From Caldilineaceae bacterium (GTDB lineage: Bacteria; Chloroflexota; Anaerolineae; Caldilineales; Caldilineaceae): a DNA stretch of 64,000 bases. Both the position numbers and the translations under genes were made by a program. The DNA is taken from assembly GCA_020846635.1 (NCBI GenBank), contig JADLDO010000041.1, positions 1 to 64,000 on the forward strand, given 5' to 3'. Position 1 is the first letter of the stretch. The number at the start of each line of letters is the position of its first letter. Positions 43,001-51,226 of the stretch are shown one piece after another. Under the pieces are notes generated by a model. That model did not search any database. It saw nothing but the letters and a program-made list of their open reading frames with translations, and was not told the origin of the DNA.

Positions 43001-43230
43001 ACGGCCAGCGCATTGAATCGGTCATCATTGACGAAGGCTTTGGTAGCCTCGACCAACAAGGGCTGCGCGACATGGAAGAAGCATTGCGCGGGTTGGAGGG
43101 GACGATCAAGCGCATCATCCTCGTCTCGCACCAAGAGGAATTTGCCAAAGCCTTCCCCCATCGCTATCGGGTTTGGCTGGAAGATGGCGCATCACACGTA
43201 AAGCTGGCCGATGAGTTGGAGGATGAGTAA
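40063..43230 (+). CDS. sbcC: SbcC/Rad50 ATPase with zinc hook
   Basis: 1055 residues. Walker A is GENGAGKSTVFDAISF near residue 30. The zinc-hook motif CPYCGQPL lies at residues 501-508, almost exactly midway between two long coiled coils. The C-terminal half has a signature-like LSGSQRFRVAISLALAIG and Walker B ESVIIDEGFGSLDQQG, followed by the H-loop LVSHQEEF. This is the canonical Rad50/SbcC plan. I chose ATG 40063, overlapping the SbcD stop, over an in-frame start at 39994 inside SbcD. It ends the seven-gene operon. Confidence 0.94.
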   Translation: MIPQRVSIQGFLSYRNQVEFFFDNAPIWMLTGENGAGKSTVFDAISFALYGVHRGGKVNVDELINRRCDHLAIEFDFMLGDDCYRVQRAVPRRGGATYQALHLSGPNPPIRNRPGPQRIVGTDSKTGLTEWVQRQLGLDEDAFKMAVLLEQGKGDALLSAKPAERHALLSQLVDLSRYEALEKRTRDRQNEAKLTVQRSKQELSGLARVSDAEIAAQQALAESSKMQVEAAQARLGQLQALMVHAERWGILRRQREEMWRSLEVMRSLIIDTDQIEAAALRLAELQTMLPALRRILHHQEKQVGHQREATHHHQAALQFAAKVTEITPLVEESQQEMARLQQERDAAQDAQSDALQRLHDLATPIHQLTQMINLRQQIAQCDAQLANFAPDLDRRVSAAQGAVEELVHLKTLWPYIQRYAETREQWHEASAQLESSLHQQEEDAQCVTDALRRVQETHAALTTASEQLGHVQHQKTIADYELNTIRQQLSRFEQVGGEPACPYCGQPLSAEHLSRERARLETMLTENERKAATAARAESAALQAVDEAKMHAKAFDADYHAALKAQRESAARGELLIRERSRLENDGWQALASVRAINGVPFPLPKGAAIDLCFVEPEPTPDNLALLNARTQGYETAQATLQTLQQKLAGRERHLTSRQQWDSQLQPLAILYPEDRAHALLAERTAAEQARDNARATITRLSTLFDQTQARVHELEAALQRASSNHQAAAQEAVNAERMAQAEQAHWEQGIDALPSSWQEAARQVNDAQLATWQNEVKALQGADQRHEELRRARDQKEVAEKRLAEVEGDLATIPFEAQQEVAKLEQEETAARICQRQGEETHQHAVSELRTLQDRRRRIDELTTQMLAAEKRATHCEVLVKYLGRDYLQRFLLQQAETTIVSLANGVLDNCSGGTLSMELRPNEGAGGISQKAFDLMVENRITQTPQDRMLPVWLLSGSQRFRVAISLALAIGQYASHNGQRIESVIIDEGFGSLDQQGLRDMEEALRGLEGTIKRIILVSHQEEFAKAFPHRYRVWLEDGASHVKLADELEDE

Positions 43231-43314
43231 AAGGCAAAAGCTACTGCGGGTGCGAAGAAATCTACCTTCGATCCAACAGAGCGCAAATGGCTGTGCGCGC
43301 CGCAGGGAGCAGCC

Positions 43315-44199
43315 TTACCCCTTCATGCCGGTCAGCGTAATTCCCTGAATGAACTGTTTTTGAGCAAAAAAGAAAAGGATCACAATTGGCATTGTAACGA
43401 CAGTAGCCGCAGCCATCATCAAGTCCCACTGTGTGCGGTTTTGGCCTCGAAATGCTGCCAAACCGACAGCCAGGGTGTACTTGCTGCCATCATTCAAGAA
43501 GATCAATGGGCCGAGGAAGTCGTTCCATGCGTAGAGAAAGGTGAAGAGCGCGACTGTGGCGAGAGCAGGCTTGGCTAGGGGCAATACAATGCGCGAAAAG
43601 ATGCCAAACTCGCTTGCGCCATCGATGCGCGCAGCATCTGACAAGTCAAGTGGAATCGAAAGAAAGAATTGGCGCAGCAGAAAGATAAAGAATGCTGTGC
43701 CGAGGAAATTGGGGACAATCAGCGGTTTGAAGGTACCGACCCAGCCAAGCTCCTTGAAGATCAAGAATAAGGGGATTAGTGTAACCGGGTAGGGAATCAT
43801 CAGCGTACTCAGGGTCACAACAAACCAGAAGTCACGACCCCACCAGCGCAGGCGCGCAAAGGCATAGGCGACAAACGAACAAGAGATAACAATGCCTAGC
43901 GTAGAGAACACTGCATAGTACAAACTGTTTTTCAGAAAGAGCAGAAACTTAAACGAAGGATTGTTGAGTGCGGCGGGGTAGTTTTGCCACTGCGGTGGAT
44001 TGGGAATCCAGATCAATGGATAGGCAAAGATCTGATCCTTTGGCTTCAACGAAGTGCTGATCATCCAGACCAGGGGCAGGAGAAAGGCAAGAGCCGCCAC
44101 AATTAAGATCAGATAGGTAATGGCCTGACTCACGCGGGTAAGCACCCGTTGGCTTTGAAGCGGCGTGGTATGCTGCCGGGTCACTGGTTGAGCCTGCAT
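43315..44199 (-). CDS. Carbohydrate ABC transporter permease (MalG-like)
   Basis: About 294 residues with six membrane spans (for example ILIVAALAFLLPLVWMISTS and LSTLMIPYPVTLIPLFLIF). The EAA loop that contacts the ATPase reads DAARIDGASEFGIFSRIVLP. The end FIQGITLTGMKG is typical of MalG-type subunits. The ATG at 44199 (MQAQPVTRQ) avoids overlapping the upstream gene; an earlier start at 44244 is possible. It is third in a binding-protein/MalF/MalG order on the minus strand. No ATPase gene is near, so a shared MsiK-like ATPase is expected elsewhere. Confidence 0.93.
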   Translation of the reverse strand: MQAQPVTRQHTTPLQSQRVLTRVSQAITYLILIVAALAFLLPLVWMISTSLKPKDQIFAYPLIWIPNPPQWQNYPAALNNPSFKFLLFLKNSLYYAVFSTLGIVISCSFVAYAFARLRWWGRDFWFVVTLSTLMIPYPVTLIPLFLIFKELGWVGTFKPLIVPNFLGTAFFIFLLRQFFLSIPLDLSDAARIDGASEFGIFSRIVLPLAKPALATVALFTFLYAWNDFLGPLIFLNDGSKYTLAVGLAAFRGQNRTQWDLMMAAATVVTMPIVILFFFAQKQFIQGITLTGMKG

Positions 44200-44221
44200 T
44201 GTGCGTTTCTCTTCTGATGAA

Positions 44222-45184
44222 CTAACGCGGTTGGGCACCTTCATAGTAGACCCACCGGCGCGAGGTAGCCATCACGACCAAAGTGAGGATAAGAATAATC
44301 ACAAAAAGCACCAACGCTAATGCCGAGGCATAGCCCATATTAAAATATTGGAACCCCTGCCGGTAGAGATAATAGACATAGAAGAGCGTAGACCAGAGCG
44401 GGCCGCCCTCCGAAATAATATAGACCTGAGTGAAGATCTGGAAGGCGTTAATCAGACCAATGATCAGATTGAAAAAGATGGTAGGCGTGAGCATGGGCAA
44501 GGTGACATGGAAAAAGCGCTGGAACATATGCGCGCCATCGATTTCTGCTGCTTCATACAGATGCTCTGGAATATCCTGGAGACCGGCGAGGAAAATAATG
44601 GCCGTAGGGCCAATGCCCCACAGGCTCATGAGGATGAAGGCAGGCTTAGACCATACCTCGCTCGTCAGCCAGGGAGGCCCAGGGATGCCAAAGCGGGCTA
44701 GCATGTCGTTGACCAGTCCATATTCGGGATGCAAGATCCATGCCCAGACAATGGATGCTGCGACGGCAGGCACGATCGAGGGCAGGAAGAATGTCGCTCG
44801 GAAGAAGGAAATGCCCCGGATACTGGAGTTAAGCAGGACGGCCAAAAGGAGGGAGATGATCAGCCCAAGCGGGACAGCAAATATACAATAATAGAGGGTG
44901 TTGTAGATGGCTGTCCAGAAGAGTTCATCGATATAGAACATCTCGTTGTAATTGCCCAGACCGATCCATCTTGGGGCCTGCAACACAGAATAATCTGTAA
45001 AGCTGTAGTAGACGGCTGCACCGATGGGGAGAAGGTTCAACAAAAGCAGATTGACCATCCACGGGGCAAAGAATAGATAGCCCGTCAGGTTTTCGCGCCA
45101 CTGGCGACGCGAGAACCAGCGGTTACGCGATCGAGGTATCGTCCGCCGTGATCGTTCTTGTTGTCCTTCCGTTACTGTTGCCAT
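44222..45184 (-). CDS. Carbohydrate ABC transporter permease (MalF-like)
   Basis: About 320 residues, six membrane spans such as GYLFFAPWMVNLLLLNLLPI and ALALVLFVIILILTLVVMAT. The EAA motif is EAAEIDGAHMFQRFFHVTLP. It starts at ATG 45184 (MATVTEGQQ) after GAAGGGGATT. The substrate is unknown, but the adjacent alpha-galactosidase gene suggests a galactoside such as raffinose or melibiose. A hairpin lies between it and the binding-protein gene. Confidence 0.93.
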   Translation of the reverse strand: MATVTEGQQERSRRTIPRSRNRWFSRRQWRENLTGYLFFAPWMVNLLLLNLLPIGAAVYYSFTDYSVLQAPRWIGLGNYNEMFYIDELFWTAIYNTLYYCIFAVPLGLIISLLLAVLLNSSIRGISFFRATFFLPSIVPAVAASIVWAWILHPEYGLVNDMLARFGIPGPPWLTSEVWSKPAFILMSLWGIGPTAIIFLAGLQDIPEHLYEAAEIDGAHMFQRFFHVTLPMLTPTIFFNLIIGLINAFQIFTQVYIISEGGPLWSTLFYVYYLYRQGFQYFNMGYASALALVLFVIILILTLVVMATSRRWVYYEGAQPR

Positions 45185-45244
45185 AATCCCCTTCGCAGAA
45201 TGGGTAGACAGCTTCATGCCGGCTTGTGCCAATGCACCCACGGG

Positions 45245-45279
45245 GAGGTGCGTAGCCCTGTGCCAAGCCTACGCACCTC
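45245..45279 (-). repeat. Intercistronic hairpin between sugar-binding protein and permease
   Basis: GAGGTGCGTAG at 45245-45255 and CTACGCACCTC at 45269-45279 form a perfect 11-bp stem with a 13-nt loop in the 113-nt gap. Its position resembles the malE-malF stem that keeps binding-protein mRNA more abundant than permease mRNA. Confidence 0.65.
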
Positions 45280-45297
45280 GAGGTTCTACGAGAGCGT

Positions 45298-46689
45298 CTA
45301 GCCCTTGCCCAATGCCTGGTCTAGCTCACGCTGCGTTGCGTCCTGTGCGTCTTGCAAAGCCTGTTCCGGTGTTTTTGTGCCGCGAACGACCGCATCCACC
45401 GCAGCATTGAGCTGGTCATTCCACAACAGACGTGCAGGCATCGCCGGCTCATGATGCGCGTAGGCCAGGGCATCGTTGTAAAGTTGCCAGTAGCCGCGAT
45501 ACTGCTCGTCGTCGGGGAGGGCATCAGGATAGATTTCTGTCTGGTCTTTGCGCGAGACCATATCAGCGGCAAAGGGGACCCACATTGCCACACCATCAAT
45601 CGACATCCAGTTAAGGAATTGATAGGCCAGATCCGGTTGGGGCGAGCCCTTAGGCAATACGCAGGCAGACCCCTGATTGACGCTGGCGTTGCTTGTGCCG
45701 TCGCGATAGGGCAGGGGGCGCACGTCAAAGGCGAGATCAGGTGCATATTCGACTTTGGCCGACAGCGTCCAGCTTCCTTTCCAGACCGATCCCAGTTGTT
45801 CACGGAAGAACGGATCGTCCTCTGAATCACCGCCGCCCAGGCTCTGGCGGAAGCGTTCAAGCGTCTCCCCGCCATATTGGTCAGCGTACTGCTTGACCCA
45901 CTCCATCCCGGCAATATTTTCCGGTGTAACGGCTGTAATTATCTGGTTCTGCTCGTCATACCATTCACCGCCCCCTAGCCAGCCGATCAGGTCGCGGCGC
46001 GCCAGCCAGGGGATAAGGCCAACGCGTGTATAGCCATCGGTCGCGCTGCCCTGCGTAACGGCTTCGGCATAGGCATCTGCCTCTGACCAGGTCGTCGGCA
46101 GCGCAGCCGGGTCTCCGCCCGCTTCTTCGATAAAGGCAGTATTGTACCAAGCGGCATAAGTGCCGCTTTCAAACGGTTGCGCATAGGATGTTCCCTCCCA
46201 AACGCATTCCGTCCACGCCGATTCAAACCAATCGTCGGGATTCGTATTGTCTGACGTGGCAATATAGTCGGTCAAGGGCAGCACGCCACCGCGCACAGCC
46301 CACTCGACGACTTCGCTACGGTTGATAATGCTAAAGTCCGGCGGGTTGCCCGCAGACACGGCTGTGAGCAGCTTGGTTGCCAACTCACCCCAGGGGACGA
46401 TCAATATCTCCACATGAAAATCCTCATGGGCGTTGTTATATTCCTCTACAATCTTGCCTTGAAATTCACCCCAGCGATCAGCCCAGAAGGTCCAATATTG
46501 AATCGTCGGCGTATCCTGCGCAGCGGCCTGCGTGCCTGCTCCACTGCTCTCTGTCTCTGGCGCAGTGACAGGCGCGGCACACGCTGCCAGCGCGGAGAGC
46601 GCACCCAACGCGGCACCGGCTTTGCCCATGCCCAACAGCAACTGGCGCCGAGTCAGACGTTTGGATACAAAATCGCTCTGTTCCACCAT
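45298..46689 (-). CDS. Sugar-binding lipoprotein of ABC importer (family 1 SBP)
   Basis: 463 residues. The N-terminal KRLTRRQLLLGMGKAGAALG carries a twin-arginine pair followed by a hydrophobic stretch and a lipobox ending LAAC, so it is Tat-exported and lipid-anchored. The mature part has IQYWTFWADRWGEF and NPPDFSIINRSEVVEWAVRG, typical of MalE-like proteins. AGGAGG lies 7 nt before the ATG. It heads the operon of two permeases. The GH36 enzyme upstream points to alpha-galactosides, which is inferred. Confidence 0.93.
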   Translation of the reverse strand: MVEQSDFVSKRLTRRQLLLGMGKAGAALGALSALAACAAPVTAPETESSGAGTQAAAQDTPTIQYWTFWADRWGEFQGKIVEEYNNAHEDFHVEILIVPWGELATKLLTAVSAGNPPDFSIINRSEVVEWAVRGGVLPLTDYIATSDNTNPDDWFESAWTECVWEGTSYAQPFESGTYAAWYNTAFIEEAGGDPAALPTTWSEADAYAEAVTQGSATDGYTRVGLIPWLARRDLIGWLGGGEWYDEQNQIITAVTPENIAGMEWVKQYADQYGGETLERFRQSLGGGDSEDDPFFREQLGSVWKGSWTLSAKVEYAPDLAFDVRPLPYRDGTSNASVNQGSACVLPKGSPQPDLAYQFLNWMSIDGVAMWVPFAADMVSRKDQTEIYPDALPDDEQYRGYWQLYNDALAYAHHEPAMPARLLWNDQLNAAVDAVVRGTKTPEQALQDAQDATQRELDQALGKG

Positions 46690-47017
46690 TGCATTGCCTC
46701 CTCTTCCTAAGTTCTGCTGTGAATTCGTATCAGGTGACCAAATTTATACAAGCATTGCCAAAAGGAGTCTCAAAGGTATGCGGAAAGTCATCGCTGATCA
46801 AGATCAGGGCTTTCACTTCTCTAACAGATAGGTGGACACAATCTTGGGGTGAGCCATACAAAAATAACGGCAAAAGCTGTAGCGCACTTGGCACACGCAA
46901 GATGCCGAGATTTTGCCAAGCTGGTAGCGATGCAATGGTAGCATACATGGCAGAAAATCAAAACAAGCCCAAAAACGGGCTTTCTGCTTCACGATATGCG
47001 CTTTTTCATGTTCAGCG
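46690..47017. other. Intergenic region between GH36 gene and ABC operon
   Basis: About 330 nt without a supported gene. It holds the GH36 terminator and, nearer 46690, the presumed promoter of the sugar-binding protein on the minus strand. No clear operator was found. Confidence 0.5.
46965..46982 (-). terminator. Intrinsic terminator of the GH36 gene
   Basis: On the minus strand AAGCCC-GTTTTT-GGGCTT is followed by GTTTTGATTTT. It starts 36 nt beyond the stop of the alpha-galactosidase gene and separates it from the ABC operon. Confidence 0.7.
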
Positions 47018-49096
47018 TCAGGGGTTCACCACTGCAAAATGGACAATCGCCGCTTCCTCCTCCGTCAGGCGGTGAAAGTGGAGCCCTTCGACCATCAAAT
47101 CGTGACCACGGCGCGTTTCCACTCTTTGCTCCGTTAGCCAGGTCAAAGCATACTGCTGCTCGGGTTGCAGCGCGCGCAGGCGCAGCGTCCGTTCAGCCTC
47201 GCCACCGTCAAGCCGGAAGACAAAGAGCAGGTGCTCCGTTCCATCTGGCAGGCTGTACTGAAAACCTGCCCAACGCTCTCCGCGCTGTGCGCGCTTGGGC
47301 TGCTCGGTGAGCCGGTACAAATCTCCCTCACGCACAAACTGTTCGATGCGCGTCTGGTATTGGCGAATGTGGTGTGCAAAGCGCTCGGCAACCCAACCAG
47401 GAAGCTCCGGCAGTTTCTGAGAGAAACCGAATACACCCAGTTGCGAAATCTCAGTATAGTAATCCAGTTGGTGTGGTTGCAAGTTGGGGTCGCGCGGGTT
47501 GAATGTCTGGCGCTGATGCTCGTGTATCCACTCTGAAAAGCTCCAATGCAGACAAACATTCGGGGCGAGCATGGTCGTGGCGCCCCAGAACAACTGAAGA
47601 TCATGTTCAGGCCAATCGGGGTCGCTCAGAAAGGTCATGTGCGTGTGCCGCATGAGGCCGAGGTCAATGCGCAGCCCACCGGACGAGCAACTTTCCAGGA
47701 TCACCTGCGGGTGTCGAGCGCGGAGTTCTGCAAGCACGCGGTAATAGCCACGATAATGCTCGTAAAGGCCATCGCCAGCGCCATGCCCATGATCGGTATG
47801 GTTGCATCCAGCGCCGGGGTCGAGATTGAAGTCAAGTTTGATCCAGTCGCAGCCATACTCGTCAATCAACCGCTCCAGCGTCTCCAATGCCCATGCCTGC
47901 ACCGCCGGATTGCCAAAACAGACATAGCCCAACCGTTCGTCCGAGCGCATGGCGACAAAGTCGGGATGCTGTTCAGCCAGCCGAGCATGCTTCCCCAACC
48001 CTTCGATCTCACACCACAAGCCGAATTTCATGCCCTTATCGTGAACATAATCCGAAAGGAAACGGATACCGCTTGGAAAACGGACGCTGTTGACTTGATC
48101 CCAATCGCCCCGATACTCGTACCAATGCGCGCCGGATTCGGTCGGCCCAAACCAACCCGCATCGAGGGTACAGATTTCGATACCCAACTCCGCCGCGACA
48201 TCGGCGTTGCGGCGAAAAACGTCCTCATCAATAGCCTTGTCTTCATAACTCCACCAGTGGTTCCATTCAACCGGCAGGCTCTGTGTCAGGCTGTTCGTGG
48301 GATACCAGAATTTGCGTCCGATGCGCGCATATTGGGTCGAAACGCTGTTGAGATCGCCGTCCGCGCCCAGGGCGACAACAACCGGAACGCTGTCCATTGC
48401 GCTGCCTGGAGCAAGGTCTTTGAAAAACTCCCAGTCATGCAGGCCACCGCTCAACCGGTAAGCACCGTGGTCTAGCGGTTCGAAGCGAAAAACCCAGTTG
48501 CCCGACCACACGGGCGCAGCCGAGAGAATTTCACCGTTGCCGCGCGTCAGAGCAAACCAGGGATGCTGGCCCTGGGAGGAACGACCGTGGCGGGTTTCCA
48601 ACATCACTGTACCCTGCAATGGTTTACGCACACCTTCAAACTCCGCTCCCCATCCACTGGTAAAATAGAGGAGTTCATCGTCACTGCCAGAAATGCCGCC
48701 GGACAAGTGAATCGATATGGAGTCCAGGCGTGAAATGCGAACGGGTTGTTGGCCTGCATTGCGAACCGTGAACCAATGCTCAGTGAGAGTGGAATCTGGG
48801 TAGACAATGGTGTGTATTTCGATTTGAAGCTGCTTTGGCGTGTACTCGCCGTACACGGTCACCTGCTGCGCCCCTTGCGCCAACGCTTGGCGCTCCACAC
48901 GCTCGGTCTGAAATCCCAAACTCTGGCCGTCGATCCGCTCTTGATCGCAGTCGAGGGCAAAGACTGGGCTGGCAACCGCTGCGAGCCACGATGGGGCGTT
49001 CGCGCGCCGGTAGGCCGCGATTTTCAGCCCACGGTCGTTGCTCAGAACGTATTCCACCTGTGAATTCGAAAGGATGATTGGGTCGCGCTGGGTCAT
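47018..49096 (-). CDS. GH36-type alpha-galactosidase
   Basis: 692 residues. It hydrolyses alpha-1,6-galactosides. The N-terminal beta-sandwich is followed by the TIM barrel with EICTLDAGWFGP, GLWCEIEGLGKHARL, the nucleophile Asp in CDWIKLDFNLDPG (about residue 419), VILESCSSGGLRIDLGLM and the acid/base Asp in FLSDPDWPEHDLQLFWG (about 490). No signal peptide is seen, so it acts in the cytoplasm on imported sugar. Its length fits bacterial GH36. It is divergent from the PhyH gene at 49388 and upstream of the co-oriented ABC operon. Confidence 0.93.
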   Translation of the reverse strand: MTQRDPIILSNSQVEYVLSNDRGLKIAAYRRANAPSWLAAVASPVFALDCDQERIDGQSLGFQTERVERQALAQGAQQVTVYGEYTPKQLQIEIHTIVYPDSTLTEHWFTVRNAGQQPVRISRLDSISIHLSGGISGSDDELLYFTSGWGAEFEGVRKPLQGTVMLETRHGRSSQGQHPWFALTRGNGEILSAAPVWSGNWVFRFEPLDHGAYRLSGGLHDWEFFKDLAPGSAMDSVPVVVALGADGDLNSVSTQYARIGRKFWYPTNSLTQSLPVEWNHWWSYEDKAIDEDVFRRNADVAAELGIEICTLDAGWFGPTESGAHWYEYRGDWDQVNSVRFPSGIRFLSDYVHDKGMKFGLWCEIEGLGKHARLAEQHPDFVAMRSDERLGYVCFGNPAVQAWALETLERLIDEYGCDWIKLDFNLDPGAGCNHTDHGHGAGDGLYEHYRGYYRVLAELRARHPQVILESCSSGGLRIDLGLMRHTHMTFLSDPDWPEHDLQLFWGATTMLAPNVCLHWSFSEWIHEHQRQTFNPRDPNLQPHQLDYYTEISQLGVFGFSQKLPELPGWVAERFAHHIRQYQTRIEQFVREGDLYRLTEQPKRAQRGERWAGFQYSLPDGTEHLLFVFRLDGGEAERTLRLRALQPEQQYALTWLTEQRVETRRGHDLMVEGLHFHRLTEEEAAIVHFAVVNP

Positions 49097-49387
49097 AGTT
49101 GTTTCCTCCTATGTTTATATGATTGTACTGCGCTTCGGTGCATTTGGCTATCCCACGCAAAACAGACCGATTTTTGTGCGATTGTTTGGTCCCGCGGTTG
49201 GATTTACTCTGGGATTGCTGGGGGCTGTTCCTCTGTTTGGTGATTGTCTTGCCACCTTGTAGAATGATGCTCTACCATCCGGTATGGTCCTCAATGACAA
49301 CTCCCGCCGATAGTAGCCCGAATCAACCACAGCCTAGTAACCGAATACAAGCAAACGCTGCTAATGACCAGAGGAAAGAAGCTTCCC

Positions 49388-50137
49388 ATGACCATCACGC
49401 CTGACCAACGATTTGCCTTTGATGTCCAGGGTTATCTCCATCTACAGAACGCGCTAACGCCAGAGGAAGTCATCGAGTACACGCAATGGACCGACGAGGC
49501 CGCCCAGACCGATATCAATGTGTTAAATGCAGACAATCCTGAAGGAATGCGACACCAGATAAATCGTCCGGTTTCGCGTGTCATCGATGCCGACGTACGT
49601 TTTGCATCCCTGTTGGATCATCCTGTTGTAACTCCGTTTCTCCTTGAGTTTCTGGGTACGGATTACCGGCACATTGACAATGACCTCTACTACACCTATC
49701 CCGGCTATCAGGGGGGTCACTGGCACCGCGGCGTACCAGCGCATGCAACAGGCCATGTAAAAGATGGTAAATTCACTTGTCCTATGGTGAAGGTCTTCTA
49801 CTGTCTAACAGATGTAGGGCCTGGCGAAGGAGAATTCGTGGTGATACCAGGTTCTCATCGAGCGCAGTTTGAACTTGAGGTAAACGATCGGGTCGATCTG
49901 CCGGCACAGCACATTTTTGACACTGTGAAGGCTGGGGACATCATCATTTTCAATGAGGGGCTATTGCACAACGGGCGGCCTAATCCGTCTGCAAAAACAC
50001 GCAAGACGATCATTGTCAACTTTGGGCGGAATGACGCACGCGTATGGCGCGGCTACAAACCCACGCCTGCCACATTGGCACAGGTAAGCGATTTGCGGCG
50101 TATGATTCTCACCAACCCCGAAGGATTTTGGTCATGA
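49388..50137 (+). CDS. PhyH-family (phytanoyl-CoA dioxygenase-like) protein with HxG iron motif
   Basis: 249 residues of the Fe(II)/2-oxoglutarate PhyH fold. The distal iron His is H194 in LLHNGRPN, and the 2-oxoglutarate Arg is in KTRKTIIVNFG. The facial-triad His is H113 in GGHWHRGVPA, but the Asp normally two residues later is Gly115. Such HxG sites occur in iron halogenases and also in a subfamily of uncharacterised PhyH proteins, so chemistry is uncertain. GSHRAQFEL is conserved. ATG 49388 has AGAGGAAAGAAG upstream. It lies before a dehydrogenase and isomerase and may act in the same sugar-derived pathway. Confidence 0.88.
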   Translation: MTITPDQRFAFDVQGYLHLQNALTPEEVIEYTQWTDEAAQTDINVLNADNPEGMRHQINRPVSRVIDADVRFASLLDHPVVTPFLLEFLGTDYRHIDNDLYYTYPGYQGGHWHRGVPAHATGHVKDGKFTCPMVKVFYCLTDVGPGEGEFVVIPGSHRAQFELEVNDRVDLPAQHIFDTVKAGDIIIFNEGLLHNGRPNPSAKTRKTIIVNFGRNDARVWRGYKPTPATLAQVSDLRRMILTNPEGFWS

Positions 50138-50213
50138 TCTAATGCAATGACAGGGTAGTCTTTGGGCATCCTCACCCTTCTACACAGTTCAGGAAAGTGC
50201 AGAGATCAGGAAT

Positions 50214-51197
50214 ATGAGCAGAATTCGTGTTGGTGTGGTTGGCGCTGGCGGCATCGGCGGCGCGCATCTACGTGCCTATGCGGCGTGGCCCGATTTATGT
50301 GAAATTGTGGCCGTAGCGGATGTGCATCTGCCGGCAGCCCAAGAACGCGCTGCACAATTTGGCGCACGCGCATTTCAAGAGTATACGCAGATGATGGACG
50401 AGACGCAGCCCGATGCGATCAGCATTTGCACCCCTCCCAATCTGCATTTACCCATTGCTCAGGCAGCAGCCACGCGCAAGATTGCGGTGCTTTGCGAAAA
50501 GCCGCCTTCCCGTACATTGGCCGAAACCGAAAGCCTGGTCACAGCCCTGGAGCAACAGCATACGATTCTCCAGTTTGCGTTCTGTCACCGGTTCCATCGC
50601 CCGGTGATCCAGGCCCAGGAACTCATCGGCGCAGGCCAACTGGGAAAGGTCGTACAGATCTATAATCGTTTTGGCTTTCGCTTTGCCCGCGCCGGTCACT
50701 CCTGGTTTACCGACAGCGAGGTCGCTGGTGGCGGCATCCTGATTGATACACTGGTTCACAGTGTGGACATCTTTCGCACCCTGGCCGGTGAAGTGGCCCA
50801 TGTGTCCGCCAGTATTTCCACAACCTTGCCGATCCAGGTAGAGGACAGCGCGATGCTGTTGGCAACGAGTGTAGAGGGCGTGTTGGGCGCACTGACATGC
50901 AGTTGGGTTACGCCCGTCTCGGAAGCCGAGGTGCGGATCTATGGCACAGAAGGCGAAGCGGTGATTGACTATGGTCAGCCCGACGGGTTGCGCTATCAAT
51001 TGAGTGGAGAGAGCGCATGGACACAACTGCCCTTTGACGGGCCGGACCGCTTTGTCTGCCAGGCCGAACACTTTTTGCAGACGGTCGCTGTAGGGGGCAC
51101 TCCAGCAGTGGGCGGGCAAGATGGGATTGCCGTCATGAAGGTAATCGACGCCGCCTACCGGTCCGCTGGAGAGGCGCAACCGGCAAGGCTCAGATAA
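50214..51197 (+). CDS. Gfo/Idh/MocA-family NAD(P)-dependent oxidoreductase
   Basis: 327 residues. The N-terminal Rossmann fold has GVVGAGGIGGAHLRAYAAW and the conserved VLCEKPPSRTLAETESLV. The C-terminal alpha/beta sheet domain includes AGHSWFTDSEVAGGGILIDT with LVHSVDIFRTLAGEV, the catalytic/lid region of the family. These enzymes oxidise or epimerise sugars, inositols or sugar acids. It sits with the PhyH, TIM-barrel and LLM genes on the plus strand, so probably one catabolic unit. Confidence 0.93.
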   Translation: MSRIRVGVVGAGGIGGAHLRAYAAWPDLCEIVAVADVHLPAAQERAAQFGARAFQEYTQMMDETQPDAISICTPPNLHLPIAQAAATRKIAVLCEKPPSRTLAETESLVTALEQQHTILQFAFCHRFHRPVIQAQELIGAGQLGKVVQIYNRFGFRFARAGHSWFTDSEVAGGGILIDTLVHSVDIFRTLAGEVAHVSASISTTLPIQVEDSAMLLATSVEGVLGALTCSWVTPVSEAEVRIYGTEGEAVIDYGQPDGLRYQLSGESAWTQLPFDGPDRFVCQAEHFLQTVAVGGTPAVGGQDGIAVMKVIDAAYRSAGEAQPARLR

Positions 51198-51226
51198 GAG
51201 CAAGTCGCATTCAGAAAGAGGAAGCC

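Noticed and set aside
47546..48475. 309-residue plus-strand frame opposite the alpha-galactosidase
   Set aside because: The minus strand has all GH36 catalytic motifs; the plus frame has none.
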